Below are positions 1 through 5,151 of a stretch of DNA of 6,347 bases, piece after piece. The position numbers and the translations under genes were made by a program. The stretch lies in NCBI GenBank assembly GCA_003523085.1, contig DPHD01000093.1:1752-8098 (forward strand). Reading direction: 5' to 3'. Position 1 is the stretch's first letter. The number at the start of each line of letters is the position of its first letter. The notes beneath the pieces were generated by a model, which was not told where the DNA came from, searched no databases, and saw only the letters and a list, made by a program, of their open reading frames with translations. Source of the stretch: Oceanospirillaceae bacterium. GTDB lineage: Bacteria > Pseudomonadota > Gammaproteobacteria > Pseudomonadales > Balneatricaceae.

Positions 1-438
1 GACAATGCCTTCGCCTTATTGCAGCCCAGAATTAACCAAGAACAAGTGGAAACGGTGATCGAGGAGCTATCGAGTTTTCAGGTGTTGGCCAACGACGTAC
101 GTTTAGAGCAAGTCTTTATTAATTTGATTAGCAATGCCCTAGATGCAATGCAACTGAGCCAAAACAAACGTCTAACGGTATCTTGTCAAAGCGACACTAA
201 AACCGTGTATATTCACTTTTCCGATACCGGCAGTGGTATCGATAGTGATCACTTACTGCAGTTATTCGATCCCTTTTTTAGTACTAAAGATGTTGGCGTA
301 GGGCTAGGTTTAGGCCTTACAATATCCTACAGTATCATTAAAACCATGGGCGGAGATTTAAGCGCCCGCAACTCTGCCTCCGGCGCGGTGTTTAGCATCC
401 GCTTACGTGCTGTCAGCAAAAACGAAATGAAACTATGA
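1..438 (+). CDS. dctB: C4-dicarboxylate sensor histidine kinase DctB, C-terminal part (5' truncated)
   Basis: This is the last 145 residues of a two-component sensor kinase. The reading frame is open at base 1, so the start, the periplasmic sensor, the membrane segments and the phosphorylated histidine all lie outside the window. What remains is the ATP-binding (HATPase_c) domain. In fragment numbering, the N box is near 38-50 (N41 and N45 in VFINLISNALDAM), the G1 box is DTGSGI at 75-80, the F box is FDPFFSTK at 89-96, and the glycine-rich G2 lid is VGLGLG at 100-105. All catalytic motifs look intact. The stop TGA overlaps the dctD start as ATGA, so the two are translationally coupled. The DctB assignment rests on this coupling to a DctD-type regulator and on the TRAP genes downstream; the kinase domain alone would not name the ligand. 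The protein would normally sit in the inner membrane and phosphorylate DctD. Confidence 0.85.
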   Translation, partial: DNAFALLQPRINQEQVETVIEELSSFQVLANDVRLEQVFINLISNALDAMQLSQNKRLTVSCQSDTKTVYIHFSDTGSGIDSDHLLQLFDPFFSTKDVGVGLGLGLTISYSIIKTMGGDLSARNSASGAVFSIRLRAVSKNEMKL

Positions 439-1781
439 CCTTACCCACCATCTGTGTAGTCGATGATCATGAAGAACTGCGCAATTCATTAGTAGAAATG
501 CTCGAATTGGCGGATTACCAGGTCACTGCCTACGCCAGTGCAGAAGCCGCTTTACCTCATCTTTTGGACACCTGGCCAGGCATTGTCATTAGTGATATTC
601 GGATGCCTAACATGGACGGCTTTGCGTTTTTGGCAGCCTTACAAAAAATAGACGCCGATTTACCGGTGATATTAATCACTGGCCATGGCGATATCCAGAT
701 GGCCCTAGGCGCAATTCGCAGTGGGGCTTACGACTTTATTGAAAAACCCTTCCGCCGAGAGCATTTGCTGGAAGTCATTAAACGTGCCTTAGACAAGCGT
801 CAACTGGTGATGGAAAATCGGCATCTAAAAGCTGCCATCGCGGCCCAAGATAATGACCCCATTATCGGTCAATCAAGCGCTATTAGCTCATTAAAACAAA
901 AGATTAGCCGCTTAGCGCAAGCCGATGTTAATACCCTCATTTGTGGCGAAACGGGTACTGGCAAAGAACTGGCGGCGCGACGCCTACACGAACAAAGCAG
1001 CCGTAGTGCCGGACCTTTTGTCGCCATCAACTGTGCCGCTTTACCAGAATCAATGATGGAAGCGGAGTTGTTTGGCCATGAGGCCGGCGCCTTTACCGAT
1101 GCAAAAAAGGCCCGTATTGGAAAGTTCGAATACGCCCACAAAGGCACTATATTCTTGGATGAGGTCGAGAGCATACCGCTGTCGTTGGCCGTCAAAATAT
1201 TACGGGTACTGCAGGAACGTACGGTCGAGCGCCTCGGTGCAAACCGTTCTATCGACATCGATATCCGCGTCATAGCGGCCACCAAAGCCGACCTTAGGAC
1301 GCTGTCCGAAGCAGGTAAGTTTAGAGAAGACTTGTATTACCGACTCAACGTGGTCGAATTACATTTACCGCCGTTACGCCAACGCGACGACGATATAGTA
1401 CTTCTATTTCGTTATTTTACCGCCCAAGCCAGCGAAAAATTCAACCTGCCCGAGCCAACACTGTCGCTGCATGTCATCGATACTTTAATGCAACACCCAT
1501 GGCCTGGTAACGTACGAGAGCTAATAAACGTCGCCGAACGTTTTGTACTCACCGATACCTTAATAGACCAAAACACCCTCGCCACCTGGCAGACCGAAAC
1601 CGCCACCACCAGCTTACCTCAACGCATGGAGCGTTATGAGAAGCGTCTCATCGAAGAAGCCTTGTCTCAAGCACAAGGGTCTATCAAGCGCACCTACGAA
1701 GGGTTAGGGATCGCCCGCAAAACCCTGTACGACAAATTAGCAAAATACAACCTCGACCGGCATCGATTTTTAGACGACTAG
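435..1781 (+). CDS. dctD: sigma-54-dependent response regulator DctD
   Basis: This 448-residue NtrC-class transcription activator is complete. The receiver domain (about 5-120) has the acidic pair D10/D11, phospho-acceptor D54 in SDIRMP, T82 and K104. The AAA+ domain (about 142-375) has Walker A GETGTGKE at 171-178, the sigma-54 contact loop GAFTDA at 218-223, Walker B ending in D242-E243, the arginine-finger region FREDLYYRL at 296-304 and the sensor II stretch GNVREL at 358-363. A Fis-type helix-turn-helix occupies about 397-440 (LGIARKTLYDKL). The usual loop is GAFTGA; Asp at the fifth position is a variant that I recall in other natural regulators, so activity is still expected. The start at 435 overlaps the dctB stop by 4 bp and has no strong Shine-Dalgarno sequence, which suggests translational coupling. 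When phosphorylated it should activate the sigma-54 promoter upstream of dctP. The gene symbol is inferred from context and overall similarity; domain-level identity is certain. Confidence 0.92.
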   Translation: MTLPTICVVDDHEELRNSLVEMLELADYQVTAYASAEAALPHLLDTWPGIVISDIRMPNMDGFAFLAALQKIDADLPVILITGHGDIQMALGAIRSGAYDFIEKPFRREHLLEVIKRALDKRQLVMENRHLKAAIAAQDNDPIIGQSSAISSLKQKISRLAQADVNTLICGETGTGKELAARRLHEQSSRSAGPFVAINCAALPESMMEAELFGHEAGAFTDAKKARIGKFEYAHKGTIFLDEVESIPLSLAVKILRVLQERTVERLGANRSIDIDIRVIAATKADLRTLSEAGKFREDLYYRLNVVELHLPPLRQRDDDIVLLFRYFTAQASEKFNLPEPTLSLHVIDTLMQHPWPGNVRELINVAERFVLTDTLIDQNTLATWQTETATTSLPQRMERYEKRLIEEALSQAQGSIKRTYEGLGIARKTLYDKLAKYNLDRHRFLDD

Positions 1782-1800
1782 TGTGTGGATTTCCGCACAC
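1781..1800. promoter_or_regulatory. probable upstream activator site 1 for DctD (strong dyad)
   Basis: A 20-bp element with dyad symmetry: GTGTGTGG, a 4-base spacer ATTT, then CCGCACAC. All eight positions pair if one T-G is allowed. It starts on the last base of the dctD stop codon and lies about 109-128 bp upstream of the predicted dctP transcription start, a typical place for an enhancer of a sigma-54 promoter. A partial copy lies 32 bp downstream. As RNA it would also form a hairpin at the dctD 3' end, but no T run follows, so a role as a terminator is less likely. The identity of the bound protein is inferred. Confidence 0.55.
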
Positions 1801-1812
1801 ATAGCCACAAAG

Positions 1813-1832
1813 GTGTGTAGATTTCCTCTCAT
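1813..1832. promoter_or_regulatory. probable upstream activator site 2 for DctD (degenerate copy)
   Basis: This element repeats 1781-1800 with 16 of 20 bases identical. The left 14 bases differ at one position (GTGTGTAGATTTCC against GTGTGTGGATTTCC). The right half has decayed, so the dyad is weak. The 32-bp centre-to-centre spacing is about three turns of B-DNA and would put both copies on one face of the helix, as expected for cooperative binding of activator dimers. Binding by DctD is inferred from position. Confidence 0.5.
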
Positions 1833-1849
1833 AGTCAAGGGGCGACTAT
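1831..1849. repeat. inverted repeat ATAGTC-N7-GACTAT
   Basis: A perfect 6-bp inverted repeat with a 7-base loop, followed by an AT-rich run (TTTATATATTGTT). It could be a weak terminator for dctBD transcripts, a further protein site, or part of the flexible DNA around the adjacent IHF-type site. The stem is short and AT-containing, so a terminator role is uncertain. Confidence 0.35.
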
Positions 1850-1864
1850 TTATATATTGTTACT

Positions 1865-1877
1865 TATCAGTTAGTTA
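1865..1877 (+). promoter_or_regulatory. probable IHF binding site
   Basis: TATCAG-TTAG-TTA matches the IHF consensus WATCARNNNNTTR at every defined position. An AT-rich tract lies on its 5' side, as is common for IHF sites. It sits between the proposed activator sites and the sigma-54 promoter, where IHF bending typically brings the activator to the polymerase. The match is seen directly; binding is inferred. Confidence 0.55.
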
Positions 1878-1881
1878 TGAT

Positions 1882-1898
1882 TTGGCACACAAGTTGCT
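1882..1898 (+). promoter_or_regulatory. sigma-54 (-24/-12) promoter of dctPQM
   Basis: TTGGCAC-N5-TTGCT is a full match to the sigma-54 consensus TGGCAC-N5-TTGC. The -24 GG is at 1884-1885 and the -12 GC at 1896-1897, with correct spacing. The predicted transcription start is near 1909, which gives a leader of about 52 bases before the dctP ATG. The position directly downstream of a DctD-type activator gene and upstream of dctP strongly supports it as the DctD-controlled promoter. Confidence 0.88.
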
Positions 1899-1910
1899 AT
1901 ATGAACCACA

Positions 1911-1934
1911 GTAGTTCAACTACGTTAGTACTAA
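1911..1934 (+). repeat. two small palindromes in the dctP leader
   Basis: GTAGT-TCA-ACTAC (1911-1923) is a perfect 5-bp hairpin starting about 3 bases after the predicted transcription start. It is followed by the perfect 10-bp palindrome TTAGTACTAA (1925-1934). The first could be a 5'-end hairpin that protects the mRNA, and either could be a protein site. No function is proven, and small palindromes can occur by chance in AT-rich leaders. Confidence 0.35.
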
Positions 1935-1950
1935 TAATTGTAATAATAAA

Positions 1951-1954
1951 GAGG
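1951..1954 (+). promoter_or_regulatory. ribosome binding site of dctP
   Basis: GAGG within AAAGAGG, 6 bases before the ATG at 1961. It decides the start: the in-frame ATGs at 1877 and 1901 lie upstream of the predicted transcription start and would place extra residues in front of a clear signal peptide. Confidence 0.85.
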
Positions 1955-1960
1955 TTCCCA

Positions 1961-2974
1961 ATGAAATTGTATTTAAAAACCGCACTAGCCAGCGCCATGG
2001 CTGTGGCTCTAGTTGCCGCCCCAGCTCAGGCGAGCGACGTGTGTCAGGATGGTGAAATCGTCATCAAATTTAGCCACGTCACTAACACCGACAAGCACCC
2101 CAAAGGTATTGCCGCCACGGCCTTTGCCGAGCGTGTTAACAGCGAAATGGACGGTAAGGTGTGTTTAGAAGTTTACCCCAACTCAACCCTCTACGGTGAC
2201 GGCAAAGTGCTGGAAGCCATGTTGATGGGCGATGTTCAAATGGCCGCGCCTTCTTTATCCAAATTTGAAAAATACACCAAACAATACCGCTTGTTTGACC
2301 TACCGTTTATGTTTAAGAACATGGATGCGATTGATGCCTTCCAGTCGTCTGAAACCGGTCAAGACATGAAAAACGCCATGGTGAAGCGCGGCATTCGCGG
2401 CCTTGAGTTTTGGCACAACGGCTTAAAGCAGCTGTCTGCAACTAAGCCATTGATTGAGCCTTCTGATGCGGCGGGCATGAAGTTCCGCGTGATGGCCTCT
2501 GACGTGTTAGTAGCACAGTTTAAAGCCCTTGATGCAGTGCCACAGAAAATGGCCTTTAGCGAAGTCTACCAAGGCTTACAGTCTGGCACTATACAAGGTC
2601 AGGAAAACACTTACTCCAACATCTACGGCAAGAAGTTCTTCGAAGTCCAAGATAGTGTCACTGAGTCTAACCATGGCATCCTAGATTATATGGTAGTGAC
2701 CTCGACTGAATTTTGGGATGAGTTACCTAGTGACATTCGTAATCAGCTAGAAACCATTTTACGTGAAGTGACCGTGTCTCGTAATGCGCAATCGTTTGCC
2801 GTTAACGAAGCCAACAAAGAGGCGATCCTAGCCACTGGCAAGACCATTCACACCCTAACCGATGCCCAACGGGCCGCCTGGAAAGCTGCCATGCTACCAG
2901 TATGGGACCAGTTTAAGGATGACGTAGGCCAAGCCAACATCGACGCGGCGCAAGCCATTAACGCACAATATTAA
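1961..2974 (+). CDS. dctP: TRAP transporter periplasmic C4-dicarboxylate-binding protein DctP
   Basis: This 337-residue solute-binding protein of the DctP family captures C4-dicarboxylates (succinate, fumarate, malate) in the periplasm and delivers them to DctQM. A Sec signal peptide covers residues 1-24: K2 and K6, then a hydrophobic Ala/Val core, with likely cleavage at AQA|SD. Family hallmarks include KFSHV near 36-40, YPNSTLYGD at 72-80, the APSLSKFEKYT segment at 96-106, LPFMF at 114-118, WHNGLKQLSATKPL at 151-164, and R176 in MKFRVMASD, the conserved arginine expected to bind the substrate carboxylate. QKMAFSEVYQGLQSG (195-209) and GQEN (213-216) are also typical. The start at 1961 fits the Shine-Dalgarno sequence and the signal peptide. 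The mature protein has exactly two cysteines, C28 and C68, which may pair. Transcription should come from the sigma-54 promoter 52 bases upstream of the start, under DctD control. Dicarboxylate specificity is inferred from overall similarity to DctP and from the dctBD context. Confidence 0.93.
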   Translation: MKLYLKTALASAMAVALVAAPAQASDVCQDGEIVIKFSHVTNTDKHPKGIAATAFAERVNSEMDGKVCLEVYPNSTLYGDGKVLEAMLMGDVQMAAPSLSKFEKYTKQYRLFDLPFMFKNMDAIDAFQSSETGQDMKNAMVKRGIRGLEFWHNGLKQLSATKPLIEPSDAAGMKFRVMASDVLVAQFKALDAVPQKMAFSEVYQGLQSGTIQGQENTYSNIYGKKFFEVQDSVTESNHGILDYMVVTSTEFWDELPSDIRNQLETILREVTVSRNAQSFAVNEANKEAILATGKTIHTLTDAQRAAWKAAMLPVWDQFKDDVGQANIDAAQAINAQY

Positions 2975-2997
2975 TTATTGTTGTTAACCCGTCCACC

Positions 2998-3026
2998 GCC
3001 CCCAGTTTCCTGGGGGCACCTCTTTT
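2998..3026 (+). terminator. hairpin between dctP and dctQ (attenuator or partial terminator)
   Basis: GCCCCCAG (2998-3005), loop TTTC, and CTGGGGGC (3010-3017) form a perfect 8-bp GC-rich stem, followed after three bases by TCTTTT (3021-3026). It looks like an intrinsic terminator with a short T tail. It lies within the transporter operon, 24 bases after the dctP stop and 18 bases before the dctQ ATG. It probably stops part of the transcripts or protects the dctP mRNA 3' end, giving more binding protein than membrane subunits. Confidence 0.75.
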
Positions 3027-3033
3027 ACGTATT

Positions 3034-3039
3034 AGGTGG
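3034..3039 (+). promoter_or_regulatory. ribosome binding site of dctQ
   Basis: AGGTGG lies 5 bases before the ATG at 3045. A GTG in the same frame at 3036 lies inside this element and so is not a plausible start. Confidence 0.75.
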
Positions 3040-3044
3040 TATTT

Positions 3045-3770
3045 ATGTCCACTCCCGCATTAACCAAATTTAGTATTGCCGAGCGCCTTGAGCGCAATTT
3101 TCTTGCCGCGTTACTGGGTTTGATGACCATGATCACCTTTGCCAATGTGGTCATAAGAAAGCTACAAGAAATGGATTTTTGGCGCAGCGACTGGTTTGCA
3201 CCATGGGCTGAGCCTTTGTCTACCTTTGGTTTGCAGTCGTTAGAAACCACCGTGTTTTTGTTTGCCTGGATGGGCATCATTGGCACTGCCTATATGGTAC
3301 GCATCAAAGCCCAGTTGGGTGTTGATGTAGCACTAAACTACATGCCGCCAGTGTGGCGCAAGGCATCCGCCTTATTAGCCGTGAGCGCTTGTTTGCTCTA
3401 TACCTTATTACTACTTAAGGGCAGCTGGGACTATTGGGCCCCATTTGCCAACTTACCTCCCACCGAGGGCCGTATTTGGCCTGAGGGTTTTAAAGCTCGC
3501 TATTTGAGCCAAGGCTATTACGAAGTAAACGACATTGTAATGCCGGCCTGGGCGCAGTTTTTGAGCGACTGGTTTAACGAGGGCGAGAAGTACGAGAAGA
3601 TTCCCCGATTTATCCCCTATTTTGCCTTACCGTTTGGTATGGCCCTATTGTTATGGCGCTACCTACGCGTCGCAGTAGACGTGATGCAAGGCAAAGCCAA
3701 TATGATTATTGCCAGCCACGAAGCCGAAGACTTGGTTGATCAAGCCGCCGCCACTGCAGACAAGGATTAA
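3045..3770 (+). CDS. dctQ: TRAP transporter small membrane subunit DctQ
   Basis: This 241-residue inner-membrane protein is the small subunit of the dicarboxylate TRAP transporter. It pairs with DctM and helps form the surface on which DctP docks. Four hydrophobic segments are visible at about 18-38, 66-85, 107-127 and 189-209, as expected for the family. The segment around SLETTVFLFAWMGIIGTAY (65-83), followed by VRIKAQLGVDV (85-95), is typical of DctQ. Positive residues support an N-in topology. The protein is longer than the roughly 160-200 residues usual for DctQ. The extra length lies mainly in residues 132-188 between segments 3 and 4, a Trp/Tyr-rich and acidic stretch predicted to be periplasmic, with a smaller part at 39-65. 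The charged C-terminal tail (about 215-241) is probably cytoplasmic. The start at 3045 follows a good ribosome binding site, and dctM begins 4 bases after the stop, so the two are co-translated. Confidence 0.9.
   Translation: MSTPALTKFSIAERLERNFLAALLGLMTMITFANVVIRKLQEMDFWRSDWFAPWAEPLSTFGLQSLETTVFLFAWMGIIGTAYMVRIKAQLGVDVALNYMPPVWRKASALLAVSACLLYTLLLLKGSWDYWAPFANLPPTEGRIWPEGFKARYLSQGYYEVNDIVMPAWAQFLSDWFNEGEKYEKIPRFIPYFALPFGMALLLWRYLRVAVDVMQGKANMIIASHEAEDLVDQAAATADKD
3762..3766 (+). promoter_or_regulatory. ribosome binding site of dctM
   Basis: AAGGA inside the last codons of dctQ, 8 bases before the ATG at 3775. It favours this start over an in-frame ATG at 3709, which would add 22 hydrophilic, proline-rich residues overlapping dctQ. 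Confidence 0.7.
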
Positions 3771-3774
3771 CCCC

Positions 3775-5151
3775 ATGGAAGCCCTGTATTTATTTATTTT
3801 GGTTATTTTATTGCTCTTGGTTGGTGTGCCGATCGCCGTATCCCTTGGCTTGAGCTCTATTTTGTTTTTGTTGGTGTATTCCGACAGTTCCCTTGCATCG
3901 GTTGCACAAACCTTATTTTCGGCCTTCGAAGGCCACTATACGTTGCTGGCCATCCCCTTCTTTATCTTGGCCTCCAGCTTTATGTCTACCGGCGGTGTAG
4001 CAAAGCGTATTATCCGCTTCTCCATTGCTTGTGTAGGTCACTTTCACGGTGGTTTAGCCATTGCTGGGGTGTTTGCTTGCATGATGTTTGCCGCCTTGTC
4101 TGGCTCGTCGCCAGCCACGGTAGTCGCCATTGGCTCGATTGTGATCGCCGCCATGCGCAAAGTCGGCTACAGCAAAGACTTTGCCGCTGGCGTCATTTGT
4201 AATGCGGGCACCTTGGGAATCTTAATCCCGCCTTCCATCGTTATGGTGGTTTATGCCGCCGCTACGGATGTATCGGTGGGGCGTATGTTCTTAGCAGGCG
4301 TCATACCGGGTTTGTTGGCCGGCACTATGCTCATGGTGGCCATTTATTTTTATGCCCGCTACAAAGGCATGCCTAAAGGTGAATGGGCGGGCTGGAGCGA
4401 AGTATTGGGCGCAGCCCGTGGCGCCAGTTGGGGTTTGTTCTTAGTGGTGATTATTCTTGGTGGAATTTATGGGGGGTATTTCACCCCGACCGAGGCCGCT
4501 GCAGTAGCGTCGGTTTACGCCTTCATCGTATCGATGTATATCTACCGAGACATGGGGCCGTTAAAAGGCACCTTAGGAGGGGCACCCTTGTCCCTCGCCA
4601 AACACCCACAAGCCTTGTTTACCGCTTGGTTTCACAAAGATACGCGGCAAACCTTGTTTGATGCGGGCCGTTTGTCGGTGACTTTATTGTTCATCATTGC
4701 CAATGCCCTCATTCTAAAGCACGTTCTGACCGACGAACAGATTCCACAAACCATCGCTACAGCGATGCTTGCGGCAGGTCTTGGGCCGATTATGTTCTTG
4801 GTGATGGTGAATGTGGTCTTACTGATTGGGGGTCAATTTATGGAGCCGTCTGGCCTCATCGTTATTGTGGCGCCGTTGGTGTTCCCTATTGCCATTGAAC
4901 TGGGTATTGACCCCATTCACCTGGGCATTATCATGGTAGTGAATATGGAAATTGGCATGATCACTCCGCCTGTGGGTCTCAACCTGTTTGTTACCTCAGG
5001 GGTAGCCGGCATGTCCATGATGCGAGTAGTGAAGGCCGCCACGCCTTGGTTGGGGATTCTGTTTATTTTCTTGATTTTGGTGACTTACATTCCAGCCTTA
5101 TCTACTGCCTTACCCACCTACTTCATGGGCCCAGAAGTCATTATCCGTTAG
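3775..5151 (+). CDS. dctM: TRAP transporter large membrane subunit DctM
   Basis: This 458-residue polytopic inner-membrane protein is the ion-coupled translocation subunit of the dicarboxylate TRAP transporter, expected to use a sodium gradient. Conserved family motifs are visible in order: LAIPFFILASSFMSTGG near 60-76, SGSSPAT at 109-115, NAGTLGILIPPS at 143-154, YFTPTEAAA at 235-243, GQFMEPSG at 353-360 and NMEIGMITPPVGLN at 390-403. Many hydrophobic segments run through the whole chain. It is about 30 residues longer than the roughly 427 usual for DctM. The surplus maps to about 266-290, a less hydrophobic stretch after YIYRDM and before the next membrane segment. The gene starts 4 bases after dctQ and ends in TAG, overlapping the stop of the convergent chemotaxis gene. 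I see no strong terminator directly after it. Substrate specificity is inferred from DctP and from dctBD. Confidence 0.93.
   Translation: MEALYLFILVILLLLVGVPIAVSLGLSSILFLLVYSDSSLASVAQTLFSAFEGHYTLLAIPFFILASSFMSTGGVAKRIIRFSIACVGHFHGGLAIAGVFACMMFAALSGSSPATVVAIGSIVIAAMRKVGYSKDFAAGVICNAGTLGILIPPSIVMVVYAAATDVSVGRMFLAGVIPGLLAGTMLMVAIYFYARYKGMPKGEWAGWSEVLGAARGASWGLFLVVIILGGIYGGYFTPTEAAAVASVYAFIVSMYIYRDMGPLKGTLGGAPLSLAKHPQALFTAWFHKDTRQTLFDAGRLSVTLLFIIANALILKHVLTDEQIPQTIATAMLAAGLGPIMFLVMVNVVLLIGGQFMEPSGLIVIVAPLVFPIAIELGIDPIHLGIIMVVNMEIGMITPPVGLNLFVTSGVAGMSMMRVVKAATPWLGILFIFLILVTYIPALSTALPTYFMGPEVIIR

Noticed and set aside
869..1285. Minus-strand open frame of 138 codons inside dctD
   Set aside because: It lies opposite the conserved AAA+ region, has no recognisable domain and is rich in Ser, Arg and Ala, as expected of an antisense shadow.
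1781..1800. Intrinsic terminator of dctBD
   Set aside because: The stem is good, but it is followed by ATAGCC with no T run, and a partial copy downstream fits a protein site better; a terminator role is not excluded.
1877..1960. N-terminal extension of DctP from ATG at 1877 or 1901
   Set aside because: Both codons lie upstream of the predicted sigma-54 transcription start (about 1909), have no good ribosome binding site, and would put extra residues ahead of a clean signal peptide starting at 1961.
3036..3044. GTG start of DctQ at 3036
   Set aside because: It lies inside the AGGTGG ribosome binding site; the ATG at 3045 is correctly spaced from it.
3032..3286. Minus-strand open frame of 84 codons opposite the dctQ start
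   Set aside because: It overlaps the ribosome binding site and first membrane segments of dctQ and shows no recognisable features.
3709..3774. Upstream start of DctM at 3709, overlapping dctQ
   Set aside because: The added 22 residues are proline-rich and hydrophilic and unlike DctM N-termini; the ATG at 3775 has an AAGGA 8 bases upstream and begins with the first membrane segment.
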